A program made the position numbers and the translations under genes. This document shows, piece by piece, positions 47,181 through 56,349 of a stretch of DNA of 64,000 bases. Where the stretch lies: the NCBI GenBank assembly GCA_028865235.1, contig CP114561.1:1446001-1510000 (forward strand), given 5' to 3'. This stretch comes from Candidatus Manganitrophus sp. (GTDB lineage: Bacteria > Nitrospirota > Nitrospiria > SBBL01 > Manganitrophaceae). Position 1 is the stretch's first letter; each line of letters starts with the position of its first letter. The notes under the pieces are model-generated. The model was not told the DNA's origin and ran no database searches. It saw nothing but the letters and a program-made list of their open reading frames with translations.

Positions 47181-47639
47181 ATGATGGACGGTTCTCGAAA
47201 AAAACATCCCCTGCGCCCCCTCCCTTTTCTTCTTCTTTTAGGTCTCCTGTTCACCTCCATGACGGGGTGCGCCACGGATGGAAACACCCGCCCGATCTCT
47301 CCATCGATCGGCCGCCAGGGAACGGTACTGATCTCCGACACCCTCTTCTTCGGGCTGAGCACCGCGCGGGGCCCGGTCGGCGCGTCCGAATGGAACGACT
47401 TTCTCCGGGACATCGTCACCCCCCGCTTTCCGGACGGCTTCACCTACTGGGAGGCCAACGGCCAGTGGCGCGGCGCCGACAACCGGCTCGTCCAGGAACG
47501 ATCGATGGTCTTGCAGATCGTCCACCCCGATACCTTCCAGGCCGAATCGGCCATCCAGGAAATCATCCATCGCTACGAGCAGCAATACGAGCAAGATTCG
47601 GTCTTGCGGCTTCGGGATGCGGTTCAGGTCTGGTTTTGA
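47181..47639 (+). CDS. DUF3574 lipoprotein
   Basis: A predicted lipoprotein of 152 residues with a lipobox SMTGC near residue 29, a substrate of the LspA encoded just upstream. The body matches DUF3574: FGLSTARGPVGASEWNDFLRD, VTPRFPDGFTYWEANGQWRG and RSMVLQIVHP. The role is unknown. The ATG at 47181 follows the lspA stop by one base. Confidence 0.85.
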   Translation: MMDGSRKKHPLRPLPFLLLLGLLFTSMTGCATDGNTRPISPSIGRQGTVLISDTLFFGLSTARGPVGASEWNDFLRDIVTPRFPDGFTYWEANGQWRGADNRLVQERSMVLQIVHPDTFQAESAIQEIIHRYEQQYEQDSVLRLRDAVQVWF

Positions 47640-47740
47640 TGTCGTTCTGATCGCCGCCTGGAAACCTTCCCTGAAATCTTACTTGCCAGTCCGCCGACTT
47701 TCTTTTATCCTGTAGATCGTTCTCTTCAGCGAGGTTTGTC

Positions 47741-48241
47741 ATGATTCGTTTTTTACGGAAGATTTCGGGAAAGCTCCTTCCACTGACCGTTCTGCTGATC
47801 CTTCTCTCCGCGGCGCGGGCGGAAGAGGCGGCCCCCGCCTTCTCTCTTCCCGGAGAGGCCGGCGCGGTCAACCTGTCGGCTTACCGGGGGAAAGTGGTCT
47901 ATATCGACTTCTGGGCCTCCTGGTGCGCCCCCTGCCGCAAGTCTTTCCCCTGGATGAACGACCTGCAGCGCCGCTACGGCAAGCAGGGGCTGGCCGTTGT
48001 CGCGATCAACGTCGATAAAAAAGAGGATGTGGCCCGCGCCTTTCTCGCCGACTATCCCGCCCAATTCATGATCGCCTTCGATCCCGCCGGGATGGTGGCG
48101 GAGGCCTACCGCGTGTGGACGATGCCGAGTTCTTATCTGATCGACCGGAAGGGAGCGCTCCGTTCGACCCACCTCGGCTTCTTCGACGCCAATAAACTCC
48201 GGATCGAAGAAGAAATCCGGCAGCTCCTGGCGGAGGGATAA
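47741..48241 (+). CDS. TlpA-like periplasmic thioredoxin
   Basis: 166 residues: a signal peptide (about 1-27), then a thioredoxin fold with the redox motif WCAPC (FWASWCAPCRKS), a cis-proline region (WTMPSSYLID) and AINVDKKEDVARAFL. Probably reduces disulfides or aids haem or metal-centre assembly outside the cytoplasm. First gene of a tight operon with DUF4266, DUF3570 and ApbE genes. Confidence 0.9.
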   Translation: MIRFLRKISGKLLPLTVLLILLSAARAEEAAPAFSLPGEAGAVNLSAYRGKVVYIDFWASWCAPCRKSFPWMNDLQRRYGKQGLAVVAINVDKKEDVARAFLADYPAQFMIAFDPAGMVAEAYRVWTMPSSYLIDRKGALRSTHLGFFDANKLRIEEEIRQLLAEG

Positions 48242-48244
48242 CCG

Positions 48245-48482
48245 ATGACCCTTTCTCTGATCCGATCCGTCCGAACCCTTTTGACCCTTCTCGTCCTCTC
48301 CCTTCTCTTCTCGGGCTGCATCACCCGCGTCCCCCCCTGGGATCGGGACCTGCTCGCGGAGAAAAAAATGCAATTGATTCCCGACCCGATGGAAAATGAG
48401 ATGGACGAGAAGATCTCCTTCAGCAAGGAAGGTTCGAGCGGCGGGCAGGGAATCGGCGGAGGGGGGTTGCGGTTGCAATTGA
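48245..48482 (+). CDS. DUF4266 small lipoprotein (frameshifted)
   Basis: A small lipoprotein with lipobox LFSGC, followed by the DUF4266 core (LLAEKKMQLIPDPMENEMDEKISFSKEGSSGG). As read, the frame runs on to 48685, but removing one G from the six-G run at 48461-48466 gives the family's normal end, a glycine run then CGCN and a stop at 48480-48482 (78 residues). The paired cysteines at the extreme C-terminus are typical. It is three bases after the TlpA gene. Confidence 0.82.
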
Positions 48483-49737
48483 ACGGAAAAAGTCGATCCG
48501 AAACACCCTCGCCGTCGCCGCCTGCACCCTCCTCTCTCAAACGCCCGCTCCCGCCGCGACGGACGAGTTTCCCTGGAAAGCCGATCTTTCCACCCTCTAC
48601 TACACCGAAAAAGACCGGGTCACCGTCTCCGAGTCGATCCTCTCGCTCCGGCGCGACATCGGCAGCGACGAGGCGTTCGCGCTGAAAGTGACTTACGACG
48701 CCATCAGCGGCGCCTCGGCAAACGGGGCGATCTTCGGGACCGATTCCGGCGGCGTTCAAACGGTGACCTCCCCCTCGGGGGTGGCGCGGACGATCAGCGT
48801 CGGGGCCGGCGCCCGGGTCGATCCGCTCACCGAATTCGAAGACAACCGGATCGCCGCCCAGCTCGCCCTGGAAAAGGCGCTTTGGCGGACGCTGACCGCG
48901 AGGGTGGAAGGGAACCTCTCGACCGAGCATGATTACGATTCGTTCGGCGCGGGGGGTCTCATCTTGTGGGATCTCAATCAGCGGATGACGACGCTGACCG
49001 GCGGCGCGTCATTCAATAACGACACCGTCAAGCCGAGCACCGGAACACCGGTGGCGTTCAGCAGCGTCTCAAGCGCGGAGCGGTTGGAGAACGGCGAGAA
49101 GAGGGCGATCGACCTCCTCTTCGGCGTCTCGCAGGTGGTGAGTCGAAAGACGGTCACGCAGATGAACTATACACGGGGGATGACCGACGGTTATTTGACC
49201 GACCCGTACAAGATCATCACGGTGGTCGATTCCGCAGGCGACCCGGTCGATTACCTCTATGAAAAACGGCCCACCGACCGAAGCCGGAACAATCTTTTTT
49301 GGCGCGTGGCGCACCATCTGACGAAGGATGTGGTCCATATCGCCTACCGCTACGCCTGGGACGACTGGGGAATCCGCTCCCACACCGCCGATCTGAGATA
49401 CCGCTTGGCGCTTGTCCGCGGCCACTCTCTGCAAGGGCATCTTCGTTATTACACCCAGACCGCCGCCGACTTCTACCGCTACAGTCTGGAGGAAGGGGCG
49501 CCGCTGCCGCAACACGCGAGCGCCGACTACCGGCTTGGCAACCTGATCACGCGGAGCGTGGGGGTGAAATATGGCCTCCCGCTGGGAAAGCGGGTCGAGT
49601 TGGGCATTCGGGCCGAGTACATGCAGCAGCACGATGCCGATGACCGGTTCCCCAAAGTCGATATCGTTTTCGTTCAAGCGACCCTTTCTTATTCCGACAT
49701 CGTCGATTACGCCCTCTGGTCGAGGCCGCCGCCGTGA
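48478..49737 (+). CDS. DUF3570 outer-membrane protein
   Basis: About 419 residues of the DUF3570 family, predicted beta-barrels. An N-terminal signal-like segment (NTLAVAACTLLSQTPAPAAT) and strands such as FPWKADLSTLYYTEKDRVTVSE are open in frame upstream of the first GTG at 48688. The true start is unclear: an ATT at 48478 overlaps the DUF4266 stop, and no ATG is available. The C-terminal part shows FWRVAHHLTKDVVHIAYRYAWDDWGI and GVKYGLPLGKRVELGIRAEY. It ends overlapping the apbE start (GTGA). Confidence 0.8.
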   Translation: MERKKSIRNTLAVAACTLLSQTPAPAATDEFPWKADLSTLYYTEKDRVTVSESILSLRRDIGSDEAFALKVTYDAISGASANGAIFGTDSGGVQTVTSPSGVARTISVGAGARVDPLTEFEDNRIAAQLALEKALWRTLTARVEGNLSTEHDYDSFGAGGLILWDLNQRMTTLTGGASFNNDTVKPSTGTPVAFSSVSSAERLENGEKRAIDLLFGVSQVVSRKTVTQMNYTRGMTDGYLTDPYKIITVVDSAGDPVDYLYEKRPTDRSRNNLFWRVAHHLTKDVVHIAYRYAWDDWGIRSHTADLRYRLALVRGHSLQGHLRYYTQTAADFYRYSLEEGAPLPQHASADYRLGNLITRSVGVKYGLPLGKRVELGIRAEYMQQHDADDRFPKVDIVFVQATLSYSDIVDYALWSRPPP

Positions 49738-50645
49738 AAAAAGAGGAACGATCGCTGACGCGCGAGAACGGCCTCTGGACCGGCCGCTTTCATGCGATGG
49801 CCGGCCCCTGCGAGGTGTTGATCGACACCCGGGACGCCGCGCTCTCCGAGAAACTCTTCCGTCTGGCGGAGGAAGAGGCGCGGCGGATCGAGCGGAAGTT
49901 CAGCCGATACCGCGACGACAACATCATTTATCGGATCAATCATGCCGATGGAAAACCGGTCGAGGTCGATGAAGAGACCGCCTATCTTCTCGACTTCGCC
50001 GCCGCCTGCGCCGGGTTAAGCGGGGGAAAGTTCGACATCACCTCCGGCCTCCTCCGGCAGGTTTGGCGGTTCGACGGAAGCGACCGGCTCCCCGACCCGG
50101 AAGCGGTCGCGGCCCTTCTCCCCCGGATCGGCTGGTCGAAGGTCCGCTGGGAGCGCCCCTTCTTCACCCTCCCTGCCGGGATGGAGATCGACTTCGGCGG
50201 GATCGGAAAAGAGTACGCCGTCGACCGGACCGCGCAGCTCCTCTCCCAACATCTTCAGACCGGCATTCTCATCAATTACGGCGGCGATCTCTTCGCCGTC
50301 GGCCCCCGCGTCGATGGGACCCTCTGGCAGGTCGGCATCGACGATCCCGCCGCGAGCGGGAAAAAGCTCGTCGCCAAGATCCCTCTGAAACAGGGGGGAC
50401 TCGCCACCAGCGGCGACGCCCGCCGCTATCTGCTGAAAAACAACATCCGCTACAGCCATATTCTCGATCCCCAGACCGGCTGGCCGGTAAAGGGCGCTCC
50501 CCGTTCGGTCACCGTCCTCGCCCCCACCTGTTTGGAGGCAGGGATGCTTGCGACCTTTGCAATGTTGGAAGGATCGGAGGCAAAAACATTTCTGGAGGGG
50601 GAAGGGGTGCCGTTTTGGTTGGTGACGGAGGATAGCGCACCTTAG
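49734..50645 (+). CDS. apbE: FAD:protein FMN transferase
   Basis: An ApbE flavin transferase that attaches FMN covalently to Thr or Ser in exported proteins. 303 residues. Motifs are ERKFSRYRDDNIIYRIN, SGGKFDITSGLL, IDFGGIGKEYAVDR, LINYGGDLFAVG, and the metal-binding HILDPQTGWPVKG. No lipoprotein signal is evident at the GTG start, so a cytoplasmic or unusual location is possible. Its target is probably in this operon or elsewhere; no consensus flavinylation site (D-G-A-T/S-type) is obvious in the neighbours. Confidence 0.93.
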   Translation: MKKEERSLTRENGLWTGRFHAMAGPCEVLIDTRDAALSEKLFRLAEEEARRIERKFSRYRDDNIIYRINHADGKPVEVDEETAYLLDFAAACAGLSGGKFDITSGLLRQVWRFDGSDRLPDPEAVAALLPRIGWSKVRWERPFFTLPAGMEIDFGGIGKEYAVDRTAQLLSQHLQTGILINYGGDLFAVGPRVDGTLWQVGIDDPAASGKKLVAKIPLKQGGLATSGDARRYLLKNNIRYSHILDPQTGWPVKGAPRSVTVLAPTCLEAGMLATFAMLEGSEAKTFLEGEGVPFWLVTEDSAP

Positions 50646-50812
50646 AACGGATCGAAGCGGCCTCACGATCTTAGTCCCCCATATATCTAAAAGACATATC
50701 TAAGATCACAAAAACCCAACCTGTTGCTATAATAAGATCGTGACCGGATGCGGCGCGTTCAAGAAACCGCCGTTGTCATCCGATCACGCATCACAATCAG
50801 GAGTCGATCGCA

Positions 50813-52650
50813 ATAAAAAGGAAACGAAAAAAGAGCGCGAAGGACGTTTATTCCCGGTTTGCTCGGATCAATGGGGAACATCCTTTTAAAACGGCGGTTC
50901 CGAACGGCTTTGTCGATTATGCCGTGAGAACGCGCCATGGAGGGAAGCTCTTCTATTTTAATTTCGATCTTGCCGAAGAGATCGGCCTGATTCCAAAAGG
51001 AGCGCGCCGCGTGATCACCCCCGCGCTCAGCCAAGCCATCCTCGATACGTTCAGCCTGCAGATCATCAACGAATACGACATCACCCACCATGTCAAAATT
51101 CCGAAGGAAGACATCCGCCCCCATCGCTATATGGCGACCCGCTACCTGCAGATGCAGCATCCCGACAAAAAGGGGCATACCTCCGGCGACGGACGGAGCA
51201 TCTGGAACGGGACGTTTAAAGGTCCTCAGGGCCGATGGGATATTTCCAGCTGCGGCGCCGGGGTCACTTGCCTGAGCCCGGCGACGGCGATCGAAAAAGA
51301 TATTTTAAAACCGGCGACAAAAACGCCTCGTACGGCAGCGGCCGTTTGGATTTGTCGGACGGGGTCGGCGCGGCGCTGATGAGCGATATTTTCCATCGCA
51401 ATCAAATCCGGACGGAGAGAACGCTGGCGGTGATCGCTTTTGACGACAACACCTGCATTACCGTGCGCGCCGGGAAAAATCTTTTGCGTCCCGCCCATTT
51501 CTTTAAATACCTCAAACAAGGAGATTACTCGGGATTAAAACGGGTGGTCGATTACCACATCGCTAGACAGGTCGAAAACAAGGAGTGGCCTTTGATCCGG
51601 AATGCCGGAAAGAAGTACGGCGACCTGCTGGAGCGGATCACCGTCGCGTTTGCAAAGGCCGCCGCGCAATTTGAGAGCGAATATATCTTTTGCTGGATGG
51701 AATGGGACGGAGACAATATCCTGACCGATGCGGGGATTATCGATTACGGCTCGGTCCGGCAGTTCGGCCTCTTTCACCATGAATACCGATATGACGACGT
51801 CGACCGCCTTTCCACCAGCATCACCGAACAGAAAAACAAGGCCAAATACCTCGTCCAAACCTTCGCGCAGCTCACCGACTTTTTGACCAGCGGAAAAAAG
51901 AAAAACCTGAGGGCCTTCGAAAACCATCCATCGCTGAAACGGTTCGAGCGGATATTCGAGCAGACAAGGGATGAAGCGGTTCTCTACCGGATCGGTTTCG
52001 ATCAAAACACCCAGGCCCTCTTATTGAAAAGCGCGCAGGATCGGGAACGGGTCGGGGAATTCAGAACCATTTTGAGATATTTTGAAAAAGCGAAGGCGAG
52101 GCGGGGCCGTCATGCCGTGGCGGACGGGTTCAATTGGGACGCCATCTTCTGTGTCCGCGATATCCTCCGCGAATTGCCCCCCCTCTATTTGTCCGCCGCC
52201 GACACGATCTCTCCAAAACAGTTCATCAATATTTTGCGGTCGGATTACGCCTCCCCGGCCGATGTCCGGCTCAGTCGAAGCCGGCGGGAGAAGATCGCCC
52301 GGTTCCAGCGTGTCTATTGGAGCCTGGTCCGCCGGGCGGCCGATCTGGAGGGACGGACCACAGAGGAGGTCCTGCGTCAGATCGGGGACCGGTCCGCTCT
52401 GATCAACCGCTACAATAGGGTGACCGGAGACGCCATTATTTTCGTCGGGCAGCGGATGGTCAGAGAATGGAAGACGATCTCGACGGAAGAGTTGCACCAG
52501 ATGTTCCAGGAGTTTGTGGAAGGGCAAATCTTGCGGCCGGAATCGCCCTCCGCAGCGGCCGCCCCGGGCCGGCACGCGAAGAGCAGAAAAACACGGCGGC
52601 TGTTGCATGCCATGCTGGATACGGTCAATAAATACCGGGAAAGCGTCTAG
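50813..52650 (+). CDS. SelO-like pseudokinase (frameshifted)
   Basis: About 610 residues resembling the SelO/YdiU family, pseudokinases that transfer AMP to proteins. Comparable blocks are TSGDGRSIWNG, SYGSGRLDLSDGVGAALMSD, ITVRAGKNLLRPAHFFKYLKQ, and a catalytic-like WDGDNILTDAGIIDYGSVRQFG, matching the usual N-x-D-N and I-D-Y-G-P-F segments. Overall it is divergent. One base is missing near 51301-51310; restoring it joins DILKTGDKNASYGSG. The start is uncertain: the frame is open from about 50813 after AGGAG but lacks a standard codon; GTG 50924 is the first. Confidence 0.65.
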
Positions 52651-52718
52651 CGGAACCGGGTCCCCTCCCGTTTTCCTCGAATCAATCAACCCGAAATGAA
52701 CAGGACAAGTCGCCGGTT

Positions 52719-52853
52719 CTAACGGCGCCAGAGATCGGTTTCGATCGCGGTGGACAACATCGCCCGCGCCTCGTCGATCACGGCATGTAAGGGAGCCTCC
52801 GCAACCTTCACGTCCACCTTGCGGAAAATCCCGCTGCGAAGCCTGAAATGTTC
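52719..52853 (-). pseudogene. orphan C-terminal coding fragment
   Basis: A minus-strand frame in the same phase as the DUF1501 gene continues past its stop for 44 codons (HAVIDEARAMLSTAIETDLWRR) to a TAG at 52719-52721. Codon use looks coding and the end looks like a real C-terminus, but there is no good start. Probably a relic of a lost gene or, less likely, a readthrough extension. Confidence 0.35.
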
Positions 52854-54290
52854 TCAGACACGTTGGTTCGGCGGGTTGATCTCGTCGATCGGCGGCTCGC
52901 CGGTCAGGATCTCCGGGTTTTGCACCCCGTAATATTTGTAGAGGCTCGATGCAATCGCAAACGGCTCGCATTGGTAGCTGTCGTCGGTCGGGGCGGTGAA
53001 TTGGCGGTTCTGAAAGGGGGTGCCGATCCGCTGCGTCTTTCCGACGACCTTCCCCAGCGCGCCGGGCCGGACGGCGGCGCCGCCGAGGGTGTAGAGGTTC
53101 TGGTTGTTGCCGTGGTCCCACCCGATCGAGTTGTTCAGGTTGACGTTGCGGCCGAAATCTCCGAAGACGTTGATGACGATGTCGTTTCGCCCCGCCAGCC
53201 GCATATGCTTCGCCGCCACGGCGAGGGCATCCATCAGCTCTCTAATTCGGGCGGTGTACTCCGGAATGGCGTCGGAGTGGTCGTCCCATCCTCCCAGGCC
53301 GCCGCTCCCCAAGCTGATGAAGTAGGTATCGGGGTTGGTGATCGCAAGACTGATCGCCGCCTTCAGCCGGTTTCCGAAGTTGGTGTTCGGATACTGAATT
53401 CTCACCGGATTGTTGTCGACATCGACGATCGGGACGCCGTTGGCATCGACCTCCTGCGGAAGGTTCTGATTCACCGCGGCGCTGCTGAAGCTTGTTTTGA
53501 TGAAGGCGTCGAGCTCAGCCCGCTTTTCGAACGCTTCGATGACTTTCTTCCCCTTCTCTCCCAAAGCGCCGGAGACCTGGCGCGAGAGCGCTTCGATCAC
53601 CGGCTCCTGATCGGAGACGAAGCCGTTGGCCGACCGCTCATACGGATTTCGAAAACCCGAATCGAGGGCGACCGGCTTGAGCCGGAGCGGAACGGTGAGG
53701 TCTCCGGTCCGGTAGATCACCGAATCCCCCTCGAACGAAACGAACGGAAGGAGCAGCTCCTCCACCGGCTTGCCGAACGCCTGGTTCGCCGCCAGGATCG
53801 CCGCCAATGTCGTCCCGATGCCGGGCCCCGCCATGTCGAGGCTCCCGACCAGGTTCTGGAAGACGCTCGGACCGTGGGCCTTGGAGTCCTCCTTGATCCG
53901 GTGGATCGTCCGGTAAACCGACATCTCCCCGGAGGCGATCAGGCTCTCCATCGTCTCCCCGCCGGCCCCTCCGGCCCCGCCCCCCCAAAAATAATTCGGG
54001 GTGATGATGTTGTTTTGCGTCGTCGGGAGAAGATTGGTCGGATAAGGATTCTGGGAGTTGGCGTTGATCTCGGCGATGTTGGTTAAATTTCCGGCCAGCT
54101 CCGACGGCCCGCCGTAGAGAAAGATCATGATCACCTTCGGCAGCACCGCCGGCCTGACGTAGTGGACCTCCCCGAGCAGCGCCGCTTTCAGGTTCCTCGC
54201 CGCGCGGGTGGCGGGGCGGGCCAGTTCCAGCGGCAGGACGGCCGACGCCGCCAGCAACCCGAGCCATTTCACGAAGCCTCTTCGATTCAT
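52854..54290 (-). CDS. DUF1501 exported protein
   Basis: 478 residues of the DUF1501 family (alkaline-phosphatase-like superfamily, function unknown). A twin-arginine signal opens the protein (MNRRGFVKWLGLLAAS). Body motifs are PKVIMIFLYGGPSELAG, SLGSGGLGGWDDHSD and VFGDFGRNVNLNNSIGWDHGN, the last being the conserved late metal-site-like segment. It is translated after its lipoprotein partner with an 11-base gap. Exported folded to the periplasm by inference. Confidence 0.88.
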   Translation of the reverse strand: MNRRGFVKWLGLLAASAVLPLELARPATRAARNLKAALLGEVHYVRPAVLPKVIMIFLYGGPSELAGNLTNIAEINANSQNPYPTNLLPTTQNNIITPNYFWGGGAGGAGGETMESLIASGEMSVYRTIHRIKEDSKAHGPSVFQNLVGSLDMAGPGIGTTLAAILAANQAFGKPVEELLLPFVSFEGDSVIYRTGDLTVPLRLKPVALDSGFRNPYERSANGFVSDQEPVIEALSRQVSGALGEKGKKVIEAFEKRAELDAFIKTSFSSAAVNQNLPQEVDANGVPIVDVDNNPVRIQYPNTNFGNRLKAAISLAITNPDTYFISLGSGGLGGWDDHSDAIPEYTARIRELMDALAVAAKHMRLAGRNDIVINVFGDFGRNVNLNNSIGWDHGNNQNLYTLGGAAVRPGALGKVVGKTQRIGTPFQNRQFTAPTDDSYQCEPFAIASSLYKYYGVQNPEILTGEPPIDEINPPNQRV

Positions 54291-54301
54291 TTCCCTTCCT
54301 C

Positions 54302-55823
54302 CTATCGAACCGCAGCGAAGGTATAGAGTTCCGCAAGCCGCGAGAGGTAATCGAAAACGATCATCGCCTGCCCCTCTTTGTTGGTCTGGTACCTTCGCTT
54401 GACGATCGCATCATTGAGAACCAACAGCTCGTCCGCCGTCGCCTTCCGGGAAATGACCGAAAGGAAGAGGTAATGGATGAAGTCGTCCCCTTGCAGTGCG
54501 ACGTTGGTAAATTCTTTCTGCCATCCGCCGTCGGCCGGATTAAAGGCGTCGGTTTTGCGGTCGATCAACAGCCGCTCCCGGACCGCCTTGTGATAATACG
54601 AAAAGCTGAGAGAGTCGAGCGGAACGTCCGGGAACCGGCCGAGCTTGTAGGTGAGCGACGCCTGCCCCATGTTTCGGAGGGTCGGGAACGTGGTGCCGCC
54701 GAACGGGCTGTTCAGATCGACGAAGAAGCGCTCGTAGGCGACCCACTGGATCTTCCCCGCGGTGTTGAAGAAGGTCTCTTCAAACTCTTTCGGCCGCTCG
54801 GCGTTGAGAAGATACTCCTTTGAGAAGAGGATGATGAAGAAGAGCTGGTCGAACGTCGTCGGCCCGGCGGCGGCGATGGCATTGACCAGCGCCGCTTTAT
54901 TCTCCGGGGGATATCCGACGAAGAAGGCGTCGACGAGGACCGAGGCGACCCGGGGGATCAGCAGCGGGTGCTGCGCCACCGCTTGATAGAAATCGTAACA
55001 ACTGAGGATCGCGGCGCCGAGGACCTCCTGTGGCTCGGTGTTCTCATCGAACCCGATGACCAACTGATACCCCTGCTCGTCGTCAGTGAGAGACCAGTTC
55101 TTACAGGCGATCGAGGCTTTCGGCACCTCGGCGTCCTGGTCGAAGAGGCCGAGGAAAATTTCGATCATCTCCCGGGTGTTGTCTTCCGGAGAGCGGAAGC
55201 GGCGCCAGTTCTCCTGCGAGATCATATGCTCGTAGACGATCTCGCGAATCGTTTTCCCCTCGTCCATCATCTTGACCAGCCGGAACTGGATGTCCTGAAT
55301 ATCGGTGTAATCGACCGAATCGTTCTCCAACGCCGGGGGAAAAAAGGATGCTATTCGCCAAGCGGTAGGCGATCCAGCGGTGGAAATAATCGCGGCTGAC
55401 CGGAAACTCGAAGAGCATGGCGAGGGGATACTCGATCGGTTGACGCTCCTCGTCGAAGGAATATTTCTCCTCGATCCGCGCGAGATAAACCGCTTTGTCC
55501 TCCAGGGGACGGGAGAGCGCCGCCTCCGTCTCTTCGAGAAAATTCGTTTCGCGCTTCAACGTCGGATTCGCCAATCCCGCTTCGATGTTAAAGAAGTCGG
55601 AGACCGGAACCCCTTTGTAGAGGGTCCCCATCAGCTTGTCGGCCACCGCATATTTCTGCTCGCTCGAAAGGGCGTCGTATTCCGACTTGCTCAGCATCGC
55701 GGCCGCTCCGGACGCGCGGATATTCGGCGACGCATTCTTCTGCGAAGGTTGAGGCACCTCCGGCGTGCAACCCGACCCGACCAACAACAACGCCGAGAGT
55801 ATCATTCCACCGATTCGTCTCAT
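54302..55823 (-). CDS. lipoprotein partner of DUF1501 (frameshifted)
   Basis: About 506 residues, lipobox VGSGC at residues 15-19. The mature part is helical with RDYFHRWIAYRLANSILF, EHMISQENWRRF and YDFYQAVAQHPLLIPRVASVLVDAFFVG, loosely like the DUF1800/DUF1549 proteins that normally precede DUF1501 genes. The frame is broken at six A (55340-55345, plus strand); five give ILFPPALENDSVDY. The start at 55823 follows a GGTGGGAG site. The function is unknown. Confidence 0.72.
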
Positions 55824-56088
55824 CGAATTCTCCCACCTCATCTTCCCGCGGGCCGGCCGCCGCACCCGGTTCAATCGGCCGCTCCCGCAAGATTCTACCG
55901 ACACTAACAAACCGGTATTGGGGTGTCAATTGGAAACCCTCCCTCTATCCTGAAAAGGGGTAAGATTCCCTCCGATTCAGTGAGCTTCGTCACAAAATGG
56001 TAAGGCGTGTGAAGAAAAATACCTTCAAACAGGATAAAGTGTGATCAAAATTCAGGAGGGAAGGGAATTGAAAAAAGGAGGGACGCTG

Positions 56089-56337
56089 CTACTCAGGGAA
56101 GATTGGACTCCAGTTCCGTTTGAATTCGATATACTCCGCCGCGATCCGCTCCCGCTCTTTTTGAGCTTCCAACCAGGCGAGCATCTTGGAGCGGTTTGCT
56201 TGCAGAAGGGCAAGCCGGTCGGACAGCCCTTCGATCGGCGGACCGCCGCGGCGCTGAAGATAGCTGATCGCGCGATAGAGGGGATCGCGCGCGTCAGTCA
56301 TCAGATCGTGATAAAGCTCGGTCTGCCGGAGATCCAT
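56089..56337 (-). CDS. small helical protein beside DUF4157 gene
   Basis: 82 residues, mostly helical and charged (LYRAISYLQRRGG, RLALLQANRSKMLAWLEAQKERERIAAEYIEF), with no known domain. It starts 12 bases after the stop of the DUF4157 protein gene on the same strand, so the two are probably one transcript. An immunity protein or loading partner is possible. Confidence 0.6.
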   Translation of the reverse strand: MDLRQTELYHDLMTDARDPLYRAISYLQRRGGPPIEGLSDRLALLQANRSKMLAWLEAQKERERIAAEYIEFKRNWSPIFPE

Positions 56338-56349
56338 CGTTTCGCTTTC

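Noticed and set aside
52848..54086. 412-codon plus-strand frame opposite the DUF1501 gene
   Set aside because: The minus strand has a Tat signal and DUF1501 motifs; the plus frame has no recognisable feature.
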